Both the position numbers and the translations under genes were made by a program. A model generated the notes under the pieces. That model was not told the origin of the DNA and ran no database searches. It saw nothing but the letters and a program-made list of their open reading frames with translations. This document shows, in pieces, positions 57,401 through 62,435 of a stretch of DNA of 64,000 nucleotides; position 1 is the stretch's first letter; each line of letters starts with the position of its first letter. The DNA is from Lutibacter citreus (GTDB lineage Bacteria; Bacteroidota; Bacteroidia; Flavobacteriales; Flavobacteriaceae), in the NCBI RefSeq assembly GCF_003260195.1, contig NZ_QEIH01000002.1:124001-188000 (forward strand), written 5' to 3'.

Positions 57401-60235
57401 ACTTACAGACCATGTACCTGTACCATTTACCACTGGTAATGTTAAAACTTCTGATAGATCCGAAGGATTTGAATAAACATATGTGGTGCTACAAATATTA
57501 GCAGAAGTTTCATTTAACCCAGCATCACTAGCTTGTAAATTCACATTAAATTCTACCTCATCTTCGTAAAAACCGCAAAGCCCTTTATCTACAACCCATT
57601 TAAATTTGTAATATCCAGGTTTAAAATCTGTTAAATTTGCAGTTGAATTATTTAATTCATCTTTATTGGTTTGTATTTGAGCCCATGAATTATCTCCATC
57701 TAATTGAACCCAAGTTCCTGTAAACCCATCATTTGAAGGATCACCAGCAACCAATTGAACATTTGCAACACCATCTAAGGTTGAACAAATATCTGAAGGG
57801 CCTGTTATAGGATACATAAATGTTGGATCATCAACAGTAATAGAAACAGTATCGGTATTTACACTGGCACAAGTACTTCCATTAGTAGTTTCCCATTCAA
57901 AAACATATTTCCCTTTTTCCAATCCTGAAAAAATCTGGTTAGGATCTGTTGAAGGTAACTCTATTGGATCAGCTGCTCCAGAAGGCTTACTTATTAAAGT
58001 CCAAGTTCCTACTGTATTTGGTGTTGCATCAGTAAAATTAGTAGCATCTGCCTGCATAGTTACGGATGTTGTACCTGCTAATAAACATTGGTCTGCACCT
58101 GCTTTTGCAGCTATAGGTGCCACATTAGTATCTGTAGAGATAGCAACTGTAGTATTATAATCACAACCTGTGGTAGTTGTAACGCTCCAAGTAAAAACGT
58201 AATCAGTTGCTGGTAATAGATTTACATATGTAGATGTACTAGTTGGATCTGTAAAGGTAGCGCTTGGGCTACTTGTCCACACACCTGTTTCTTGTGGTTC
58301 TAGAGCTCCCGCCTCCAAGAAAAAGTCTCCAGAACAAACTATGCCTGGTGACGTTAATATCCCTGAATTTGGAATAAGACTTACCGTAATAACAGTTTCA
58401 TCAGATGAAACATCCGCTCCAGCTCCACCAGAAATATGCCAATTAAAAGTATACTCTCCAGAAGCTCCAACATCAACCCGCGTATTCCAATCATTCACAT
58501 CTTCAATTACTGCAACACTTGGCCCACTTGTTTGTGTCCAATAACCAGTATATACATTAGTATCACCTACAGGAGGAGATGCGGGATCATTTCCTTGTAA
58601 TTTGGTATAGTCAAGACCACATTTTAAAACAGAATCCGTCCCTGCATTTGCACCCATTGGGTCAAACTCTACAATAGTTTTAGAAACAATTAAAGTAATA
58701 TCTTCAGATGCTTCATTACATTCTGTGGCAATTAAACCTTCAGAGTATCTAGTTACTTTAATAACATATGTTCCTGCACTATTTAAATTTGAAACCGTAA
58801 TTTCGTTAGAACTATATTTAATATCATCTTTTGTATCAATCGCACTAGGCCCAGTTACTTCATATTTAAATTTATTCCCACCTGAATAAGTAATAGGAAA
58901 TGTAACCGTATCTGCATCTGCAGGCAGAAGAATTGTATTGTCTCCTGAAGGATTTAAATCAATAGTAACAGGGTCGTTCGCATAACTTACAAAAATATCA
59001 TTATCAGTAGTACAATCTTTAGCTGGATCCCCTAAGTCTGGCCCAGTAATTGCATACCTAAACATATAGGTACTAGATCCATTAAGACCCGATACTGTTG
59101 TTGTTGAACTATTTGGAGATTCAATTATTGCTGTTGTTGATGTTGGGCTTATTTGAGTCCATTTAACTGTTTCACCAGCATATAAAGGTGTATTGGCTGT
59201 TAAAACCGTAGAAGTAACGGGATCACAAAAAACTTGATCCAGTCCAGTACTAGCATTTGTAACCGTTTGGGTAGGTGCAGGAATCTCAATAACAACAGTA
59301 TCTGACCCTGTTGCACAAGCCCCACTTACTGTCCATCTTAATGTATAGGTTCCTTCTGTTAAATTAGTAACACTAGTAACATTACTATGTTCATTTGTAA
59401 AAACCGGATTAGTAGTTGCTGTATTACTTGCTACAGACCAAGTACCTTGTTGACCACCATTACCAGTACCTCCATTTGAAGCACGTAAATTAACAGACTG
59501 TGTTGTTGAATAACATTCAGACACAGTTAATTGATCAGGCCCTGCGTCTACTGGTTGTTCACCTCCATAATTTGTAACAACTAAATCATCACTTGTTGAA
59601 CAATAATTTACATCATCAGTAGGAAATCCATTTGAAATCACCCAACTTAAAACTGTGTCTCCAGATTTAGTTGCATCAAACGTAACTTCTGAATTAGGAT
59701 CACTAGGATTAATAATAGTAACTCCCGCATTATTAGCGCTAGCAATAACCCAAACACCATTTTCTGATGTATGTAAAGGAGTATTACCTGAAAGCGTGTA
59801 AGGACCACCACTTGGGCATCCTAATATAGGACCCCCTACTTCAGCTTGCGTATTAGAATTTACTTTTATTAAAACAGACTGAGAATTAACTCCACTACCA
59901 TCTATACAAGTACCTTCCAATAAAAAAGTATAATCGTTCCCGCCGGTATACCCAATAACTTCTGTTATTTCTGAAGTTGGTGATACAATATAAACTGATG
60001 GCCCTCCTATTTGAGTCCATTTTATATTATTTGTGGTACCTTCATTAATTGAATTAACATTTCCTAAAAATAAACTTTCAGTTTCACAAATTATGCGATC
60101 ATTCCCTGCATTTAAATTACAAGTTTGAGCGTTTAATTCAGGATTAAACAAACCTAGCAACGCAATAAACATGACAAGAAGTGTCTGTTTATAATTTTTT
60201 CCGGAATTTTTCTTAAAAAAGTAATTTTTTCCCAT
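45488..60235 (-). CDS. giant 4,915-residue T9SS-secreted repeat protein (SprB-like surface adhesin)
   Basis: Domain order: signal peptide (about 1-37, ending LNAQTC); about 15 PKD-like repeats to residue ~1455, each with a spaced Cys and a GxW...P...T-V pattern; one DUF11 domain (~1460-1585); 11 CshA-like repeats (~1587-2920; PVAEDNGVTGVITG, VPNEGVWTYNPTT, TYILTETSTG); about 15 DUF11 repeats (~2922-4810; VGDTVTYTVTVRNNGPS); and a type B T9SS sorting domain (~4815-4915; GFTPNGDGINDVF, YGNKVY, PTGTYFYTI). The acidic, repeat-rich, Lys-poor make-up fits a long extracellular stalk exported by T9SS and held at the cell surface, with PorP/SprF as partner. Gliding, adhesion or biofilm roles are possible; none is shown. 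Confidence 0.93.
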   Translation of the reverse strand: MGKNYFFKKNSGKNYKQTLLVMFIALLGLFNPELNAQTCNLNAGNDRIICETESLFLGNVNSINEGTTNNIKWTQIGGPSVYIVSPTSEITEVIGYTGGNDYTFLLEGTCIDGSGVNSQSVLIKVNSNTQAEVGGPILGCPSGGPYTLSGNTPLHTSENGVWVIASANNAGVTIINPSDPNSEVTFDATKSGDTVLSWVISNGFPTDDVNYCSTSDDLVVTNYGGEQPVDAGPDQLTVSECYSTTQSVNLRASNGGTGNGGQQGTWSVASNTATTNPVFTNEHSNVTSVTNLTEGTYTLRWTVSGACATGSDTVVIEIPAPTQTVTNASTGLDQVFCDPVTSTVLTANTPLYAGETVKWTQISPTSTTAIIESPNSSTTTVSGLNGSSTYMFRYAITGPDLGDPAKDCTTDNDIFVSYANDPVTIDLNPSGDNTILLPADADTVTFPITYSGGNKFKYEVTGPSAIDTKDDIKYSSNEITVSNLNSAGTYVIKVTRYSEGLIATECNEASEDITLIVSKTIVEFDPMGANAGTDSVLKCGLDYTKLQGNDPASPPVGDTNVYTGYWTQTSGPSVAVIEDVNDWNTRVDVGASGEYTFNWHISGGAGADVSSDETVITVSLIPNSGILTSPGIVCSGDFFLEAGALEPQETGVWTSSPSATFTDPTSTSTYVNLLPATDYVFTWSVTTTTGCDYNTTVAISTDTNVAPIAAKAGADQCLLAGTTSVTMQADATNFTDATPNTVGTWTLISKPSGAADPIELPSTDPNQIFSGLEKGKYVFEWETTNGSTCASVNTDTVSITVDDPTFMYPITGPSDICSTLDGVANVQLVAGDPSNDGFTGTWVQLDGDNSWAQIQTNKDELNNSTANLTDFKPGYYKFKWVVDKGLCGFYEDEVEFNVNLQASDAGLNETSANICSTTYVYSNPSDLSEVLTLPVVNGTGTWSVSGPNSPTINTPNGPNLDVSGLVVGEYTFTWSITPLSTMCDAPSPATFTLTVDTPAYAGEDTRLCNATSVLLQGNEGSVGNWTLESTTDGTATLGTIANASNTAIATIVPGNTYIFKYNTGSDCGAEDEVIVITDAPPETPIAGDDQEICLADGNTVTMAGNDVGPSTGTWTLIDGPAVVNGAAVIVNPNSGTTDINVYDEGVYVFQWNSKNASPNNACLGGLNDLVTVRAYAAPSDADISTTETSGTSCQLFPQLDANAPDNGIGTWTLTGTAIGYTIGDITIDNPNNPSTAFTIRDPYALQTGDYEFTWTVTNGTCTDAVATIILHYPGVPPAPADAGTDKVVCNINPAGSVSTTLSAAAIDPTNTGEWTIVTKPGGSVDPVFSPVDAASTTVSELKEGVYELMWTVKNAEGNCTLEDTVQITVTDAVANANAGADKEIAQFTTLQLEADDPTISGSGEWSFVSGPTTPNFIDSKSPTTIVTGTQPGEYRFEWTVENSPCASTSDIVKITIFPVVDLSIKKTVSNTAPNPGEVVTFTINVINTGPNEGTDVDIFDYLPSGFSYVSSSTTLGTYSNITGHWVIPVLPGNTTATLTVVATVNATGDFTNFAEIVSVDQFDPDSIPGNNDVTEDDRDFANVVVNDSPVAEDNGVTGVITGANAVIPNISGNDTLSDGSAVDTTPGTGNVTIVLDATSVPGGVLETNGSVTVPNEGVWTYNPTTDELTFDPIVGFTANPTPITYILTETSTGLTDTAVVNASYVAQAPVPVDDLSSANTAGPVIVDPIPGTPGQDYDADGASAGGTIDPTQVSLVATGTATSVITNVEGNTTSFIEPGEGTWEVNPTTGAITFTPVSGFTEDPTPVYYNIEDNDGNQSLTNAKVTIDYVPVAVDDLITGNTVGNDVTINITSNDTEGDAVDLTTFEFGSAANPIPAAYVDGTGLIATIPNEGTWTYNPATGELIFDPIDGFTTDPTPIGYTISDVEGNSTSALVTVEYDPAPPVAEDDGVTGVITGANALIPNISGNDSLSDGSAVDTTPTTGNATIVLDATSVPGGVLETNGSVTVPNEGVWTYTPADNSGPTDGYLTFDPVLGFTSDPTPITYILTETSTGLTDTAIVSAAYVAQPPVPVDDLSSANTAGPVIVDPIPGTAGQDYDGDGVTAGGTIDPTQVSLVATSTATSVITNVEGNTTSYIEPGEGTWEVNPTTGAITFTPVPGFTEDPTPTYYNIEDNDGNESLTNAMVTVDYIPVAVDDLSTGNTVGNDVIINITSNDTEGDAVDLTTFEFGSTSNPMPAAYIDGTGLIATIPNEGTWTYNPATGELIFNPDDGFTTNPTEIGYTISDAEGNSTSALVTVEYDPAPPVAEDNGVTGIITGDPAVIEDISGNDTLSDGSAVNAGNATIVLDATSVPGGVLSNGGLVVTVPNEGVWTYDPATDNLTFDPGTYTFQGNVINFTGNPTPITYILTETSTGLSDTAIVSASYLAQNPVAINDESLGNTPGTAVTIDVLIDNNVATGGTFDDVDEDSDGALDPTTVSLIEPAGALNAVYDNGNVTSFDVANEGNWSVHRTTGEITFTPLSTFTEDPTIIEYNIEDNDGNPSNNATILIDYVPIAINDSSLGNITGVDAVIDILANDITGDIVDPDSFVFVPALGVTTNITGSIGTSNYQADVDGEGVWSYNATTGELTFSPDSGFTNDPTDIQYTINDLQAVSGATPNTSLPATVHVNYDIESPVAIDDYLGGLTTGTQAVVPALDGSPTNDYDVDAAAGGVLVSSTVKIVGTINEGDPLVVAGEGTWTIELSITDSDQANIVFTPLPTFTNNPTPIYYTVEDNDGNISNKAKVTVEYTAVPPITQDDLSDNGGAGHVPGNSVTINPTVNNGSGPDVDGDAAAGGTLDYTTVSLVTPTGAINTIIDSNGDVTSFDVPNEGNWSVDLVSGEIKFTPITTFNGNPTPVSYNIEDNDGNQSNDSSITIIYIALADIEVVKTDNSDTYAPGEPIVYTITVTNNGPANAAGVIVNDDITDPILQAVTTWTGNGKTDVVGDISNDIIATLDSGVTVTYTVTINVPSGYTGDIVNTASTSLPPSTNFNEPVDPDSSNNSSTDTDEMDAEAALVVNKTVDNLTPDVGSEVVFTITVTNMGPSDATGIDVLDVLPTGYTLSTTTPPSTSQGIYYPGGPNSGLWDLGSLVDNNSTGVSEATLTVTAIVNESGNYTNTAEVVYADQKDPNSIHGNNNPIEDDQDEATTTPRAITNLVTTKTVNNSTPNNGDTITYTITVVNKGPSAATGVYLIDNLPTGLEYVSHTATGGSVNTYADIAGDMTWVIGLIDIGGSANLTINALVNAEGISNPITNIVTAAAGDQLDPTTAEDDLEEDIVVTASDLVTVKSVNKPTPNEGDTIIYTIEVTNNGPSNATGVSLTDLLPVGVTYVSNDQGGAYNSGSGIWTIGTISNSGKATLNITATVDEDTSGTSITNTTTAATGDQTDSTTDGDVLEAIIGVENYTDIVLTKIVDNSTPNVGDTVTYTVTVRNNGPSKVTNLVVTDALPTGLTYAIVSPSDGTWTAPNWYVDNLDSGEEETIVIEAVVGMDQGGQTLTNIVSNSQDQVDSELTEDDDRETIVVTSSDLVTVKTVSNSIPNEGDTIIYTIEVTNNGPSNATGVSLTDLLPIGVTYVSDDQGGAYNSGSGIWTIGAIANTAKATLNITATVDEDTSGTSITNITTAATGDQADPTTDGDVLEAKIGVDNYSDIVLTKVVDNSTPNTGDTVTYTITITNNGPAIVTNLQVEDLVPSGVIEGLVTPSAGIWTSPIWNIGTLPVGETETMTIEGVVNAIGTLDQLPITNTASHTQDQVDTSLPSEASADIIVTASDLVTVKRVSNTKPAEGDEIIYSIAVKNNGPSFATGVSLTDVLPAGVTYLSDDKNGAYNSGSGKWTIGNMFAGATVRMNIRARVNAGTVGETIINTTTAAKGDQLDLITNGDVLEAVIKVQNFTDIVLTKIVDNATPNVGDIVTYTVTVRNNGPSRVTGLVVMDALPEGLTYGIVSPGDGTWTAPNWNVDILETGEEETIVIEALVGMDQGGKTLTNTVSNTQDQVDSNLTEDDDTETIVVTGSDLVTVKTVSEAIPAEGDNIVYSIAVTNNGPSDATGVSLTDLLPAGVTYVSDNQNGAYNRGSGIWTIGYIVTGATVTMNITASVNAGTAGSIITNATTAAKGDQFDPTTDGDVLEAAIRVGNFVDIALTKVVDNATPNAGDIITYTITVVNNGDAVVTGLVVTDELPSGLTYETVTPSDGVWRAPNWDIGTLVQGEQETIVVKAIVGMDQGGITLVNNISNTQDQDDSNLTEDDASETIIVTNTDLETVKTVSNKKPNEGDTITYTIEVTNNGPSDATNVSLTDNLPVGVTFVSHSASKGTFNYGSGEWTIGNLTNGATAVLTINATVDDDTLGQTITNTTSSVLADQSDSDTTNNVGIVSIVPTATIDLSLTKSVVDDVVDPEVGTMITFEIRVENEGPTEATGVKVTDIIPSGYNFVNYSSTIGTYNPITGLWNIGFIEAGNTPVLLIDVIVLKSGEYVNCAEITGANENDLDSTPNNFDPNEDDFDCASAPPYQELDLRLEKTVIADNITPEVGSEVSFEIRLINDGIVEGTEVVVTDLLPAGYTYVNHSSTRGTYDYDDGKWNVGTIADGETEVLVVDAIVNATGDYLNCATITEMHQTDFELSNNTSCIATVPVKMVDLELTKEVDFADASEGPVSTTDILEPYAETNVNFTITLTNNGLSDATGVEVTDMLPNGYNFVSATTSTGSYDNNSGIWNVGTISSEMSETLIITAFVNPLGDWVNVAEITATNELDIDSTPNNGDIFEDDMDQVATDPIIPLTLPEGFTPNGDGINDVFEIEYLEVLYPNFSMEIVNRYGNKVYNYKHDGNPYHTPQWWDGYSTGRWNLTNDILPTGTYFYTIHFNDDDRKPQTGWIYLRK
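47446..50330 (-). repeat. two-domain DUF11 tandem repeat, period about 730 bp
   Basis: Within the giant gene the DUF11 domains alternate between an SDLVTVK-type and a TDIVLTK-type. The DNA motif CCTCCTTGATCCATACC recurs near 47446, 48175 and 49635, i.e. at one and two periods of about 730 bp; the missing copy near 48905 is a diverged unit. Confidence 0.8.
53283..55475 (-). repeat. three-domain CshA-like tandem repeat, period about 1.07 kb
   Basis: Within the giant gene a block of three different CshA-like domains (A-B-C) is duplicated: anchors CCTGTTATAA start at 55431, 54366 and 53283, giving periods of 1,065 and 1,083 bp. The first two blocks are near-identical at DNA level; a third begins with an A unit and then diverges. 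Confidence 0.85.
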
Positions 60236-60322
60236 ATAATTAAATTTTATTTCTATAGCATAAGCTGCTATGGGCTTTATTCTATTATTTTAGATATAGA
60301 AATTCTTATAATCACTTAAATA

Positions 60323-60347
60323 TTGATTGATAGAATTAATAAAATAA
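60323..60347 (+). repeat. left arm of a perfect 25-bp inverted repeat
   Basis: Begins TTGATTGATAGAATTAAT. Its exact reverse complement is at 60478-60502. The similarity continues inward for about 12 more bases with one gap (TGCTATAACC against TGCTAACCCC). Confidence 0.9.
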
Positions 60348-60477
60348 CTTGCTATAACCTTTTGAATGTACAAATATTTTTTTATTTTTTTGTGAAATAT
60401 TTGCTTAAAGAGAATTGCAAAATATTCATCAAAAATTTCAATTATAAAAAAACAAAAGACTAAGTGGGGTTAGCATT

Positions 60478-60502
60478 TTATTTTATTAATTCTATCAATC
60501 AA
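60478..60502 (-). repeat. right arm of a perfect 25-bp inverted repeat
   Basis: Exact reverse complement of 60323-60347; the 130-bp spacer lies between. No clear target-site duplication flanks the pair. Confidence 0.9.
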
Positions 60503-60666
60503 AATTAAACATTCTTACTTAAATTTTATTATAACTTTATTTTTTTCAACCAAACACCTTAATCAACTATAAATAAGGCGATTAAATAGATTAATTTTCA
60601 ATTAAAAACGATTAAAAAACTTAAAATCACTACCCTAAAGCACTAATTCAAAATATTTTAACGCTG

Positions 60667-60674
60667 CAAAGCTA
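60667..60674 (-). promoter_or_regulatory. -7 promoter box for the giant gene operon
   Basis: TAGCTTTG on the minus strand matches TAnnTTTG exactly. It is the only exact match seen between the serine hydrolase gene and the giant gene on this strand, giving a ~425-nt leader. Confidence 0.4.
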
Positions 60675-60815
60675 CTTTTTTAAATAAAAAATTAACATAA
60701 TTTCAACAAAAACTTAGCCAATTTAATATTCTTTAACATAAACGACATGCTTTGTAACATAAATAACACCTATCGATTTATTCGACCCAAGTTTACATAT
60801 AAAGTCACATTATTG

Positions 60816-60861
60816 TATAAAAACTCTTAACATTTTAGTTTTAATGTTAAGAGTTTTTATA
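60816..60861 (-). terminator. terminator of the serine hydrolase gene
   Basis: A perfect 19-bp stem (TATAAAAACTCTTAACATT with its complement) around an 8-nt loop, with the T-run inside the stem, 42 bp downstream of the stop codon. Confidence 0.8.
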
Positions 60862-60903
60862 AAGGAATAATTTAATTTTATTTCAGTTAAAATAAAGTTT
60901 TCA

Positions 60904-62310
60904 TTAATTAATTGTAGAAAGAATATTTTTTAACAAATTGTTATAGGTTATATTATTCAATTCAAATTCAACTACGTGTTTATTTTCGGCAGGTTTAATA
61001 GGTCTTGTCTTTAACAACTCATTTATTTTACTATAAGTAGCTCCCAACCTTACTACAACTAAATCTTTTGATGGAATTATAATAACACGCTGTCCTTGAA
61101 AACCATCTGCAAAAAAACAGTCTTTGGGTACATCTGATAAATGCCCTTTTGAATTTAACCAAAATTGAGCTCCATAAACACCTTGAGAAGTGTTTGTTGG
61201 TGTAGTTGTATATTTTACCCAATCTTCACTTATAATTTGCTCTCCGTTCCAATTTCCATTATTTAAATACAACAAACCATAACGCGCCCAATCTCTTGCT
61301 GTTGCCCAACTATAGGATGAAGCAATGTAATTACCTGCCATATCTGTTTCTAATAACATGGAATGCATTCCAATTTTATCTATTAATTGGGAATACCAAA
61401 AATCTAAATATTGTTGATGCGTTTTAAATTTTTTACGGATAATACCAGATACTAAATTTGTTGAACCCGAAGAATAGTACCAATGCTCATTAGGTTTGCT
61501 AATTAGTTTTTTATTTATTTGAGGTTTTGTCATATCACTTTCTAAATACAACATTTTTGTAACGTCTGAAATTTTGGTATAATCCTCTTCCCAATTTAAG
61601 CCACTATTCATTTGTAATAAATTATTGATGGTAATTTTAGAACGTTTGTCATTTTTCCACGCATCAATTGGTGCTAACTCATCTTTATTTAATAATCCTT
61701 TTTTACTCATTACCCCACAAACGGTACTCATTAAGCTTTTTGCCATGGACCATCCTAAAAATCGCGTTTGTTTATCAAAACCATCCGCATACTTCTCTGC
61801 AATAATTTTATTTTTATAGAGCACAACTAAAGCACGTGTTGTATTTTCAGGTGTATTTTCATTAAAATAATCTTCTACTACATTATTTAACTTCTTATAA
61901 TTTATAGCAGAAAAAACGGTATCTTTTTGAGGTAAATCGCCATACGGAAATGGCAAAGCTGTTTTAATTTTATAACGGTTTGGTTTAAAGGTAATTTGGT
62001 CTGAATTTTTAGGTAACAAAATACATCCTACACCTTCTTTATATATAGCCTTTCTTTTCATTAACCCAAAAACCGTTGAAGTAACAGATTTTTCATCAAA
62101 ATTAATTTTGTTTTTAGCTATATTAATTGGACTAAAACCATTATCTCCTTTTTCAATAGATGATAATTCTCTATCCGCAACAAAAGTACATGAACAAACA
62201 CCTTTTGCTGAAAACCCTGAAATAATATTTAAACGCGGATATTGGTTCCAAACAACAGCAACAAGAATTACAACTAACGGAAATATTCCAAATTTTAATA
62301 CTTTTTTCAT
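60904..62310 (-). CDS. serine hydrolase (class C beta-lactamase-like)
   Basis: A 468-residue protein with an N-terminal membrane anchor or signal (residues 7-22), a ~120-residue lead-in, and a beta-lactamase/D-alanyl-D-alanine carboxypeptidase-like domain: SxxK motif with Ser188 and Lys191 (GWSMAKSLM), Tyr motif in WYYSSGSTN (near 295), and a C-terminal GFQGQRVIIIPSKDLVVVRLG strand. Such enzymes cleave small peptides, esters or amides in the periplasm; a role in antibiotic resistance should not be assumed. Divergent from sufS. Confidence 0.9.
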   Translation of the reverse strand: MKKVLKFGIFPLVVILVAVVWNQYPRLNIISGFSAKGVCSCTFVADRELSSIEKGDNGFSPINIAKNKINFDEKSVTSTVFGLMKRKAIYKEGVGCILLPKNSDQITFKPNRYKIKTALPFPYGDLPQKDTVFSAINYKKLNNVVEDYFNENTPENTTRALVVLYKNKIIAEKYADGFDKQTRFLGWSMAKSLMSTVCGVMSKKGLLNKDELAPIDAWKNDKRSKITINNLLQMNSGLNWEEDYTKISDVTKMLYLESDMTKPQINKKLISKPNEHWYYSSGSTNLVSGIIRKKFKTHQQYLDFWYSQLIDKIGMHSMLLETDMAGNYIASSYSWATARDWARYGLLYLNNGNWNGEQIISEDWVKYTTTPTNTSQGVYGAQFWLNSKGHLSDVPKDCFFADGFQGQRVIIIPSKDLVVVRLGATYSKINELLKTRPIKPAENKHVVEFELNNITYNNLLKNILSTIN

Positions 62311-62333
62311 TTGAATAGAAATTTTATGATTCT

Positions 62334-62341
62334 CAAATGTA
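62334..62341 (-). promoter_or_regulatory. -7 promoter box of the serine hydrolase gene
   Basis: TACATTTG on the minus strand, exact TAnnTTTG, 23 nt before the ATG at 62310. Confidence 0.45.
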
Positions 62342-62400
62342 ACATTTATTTTGTGAGTTTAAAAAATCAGGAACACACCCTATAAATAACTTCAATTTTG

Positions 62401-62408
62401 TAATTTTG
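62401..62408 (+). promoter_or_regulatory. -7 promoter box of sufS
   Basis: TAATTTTG, exact TAnnTTTG, 27 nt before the sufS ATG, immediately followed by the palindrome at 62411. Confidence 0.55.
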
Positions 62409-62410
62409 TA

Positions 62411-62427
62411 TTTAGAATCATTCTAAA
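62411..62427 (+). promoter_or_regulatory. putative repressor operator in the sufS leader
   Basis: TTTAGAAT-C-ATTCTAAA is a perfect 8-1-8 palindrome starting 2 nt after the -7 box, so a bound protein would block the transcription start. The core resembles the 7-1-7 PerR/Fur box (TTATAATnATTATAA) with two paired changes. Confidence 0.65.
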
Positions 62428-62435
62428 AAACACAC

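Larger units (their letters stand above)
60236..60903. other. long AT-rich leader and intergenic region of the giant gene
   Basis: Nearly 670 bp without a gene. It holds the 25-bp inverted repeat pair (60323-60347, 60478-60502), a -7 box for the giant gene (60667-60674) and the terminator hairpin of the serine hydrolase gene (60816-60861). The expected leader of the giant mRNA is about 425 nt and contains the whole inverted repeat. Confidence 0.7.

Noticed and set aside
45488..60235. Short open frames on the plus strand inside the giant gene (e.g. 50991-51197, 57111-57476, 58341-58544).
   Set aside because: They are antisense to an intact, strongly biased coding frame with clear repeat domains; their translations show no domain or signal and mirror the repeats.
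60667..60674. Treating this -7 box as proof that the inverted repeat is not a promoter switch.
   Set aside because: A single short consensus match in AT-rich DNA cannot decide where transcription of the giant gene starts.
60904..62310. Calling the serine hydrolase a beta-lactamase resistance gene.
   Set aside because: The SxxK/YxS pattern is shared by many esterases and peptidases; the long N-terminal extension is not typical of secreted beta-lactamases.
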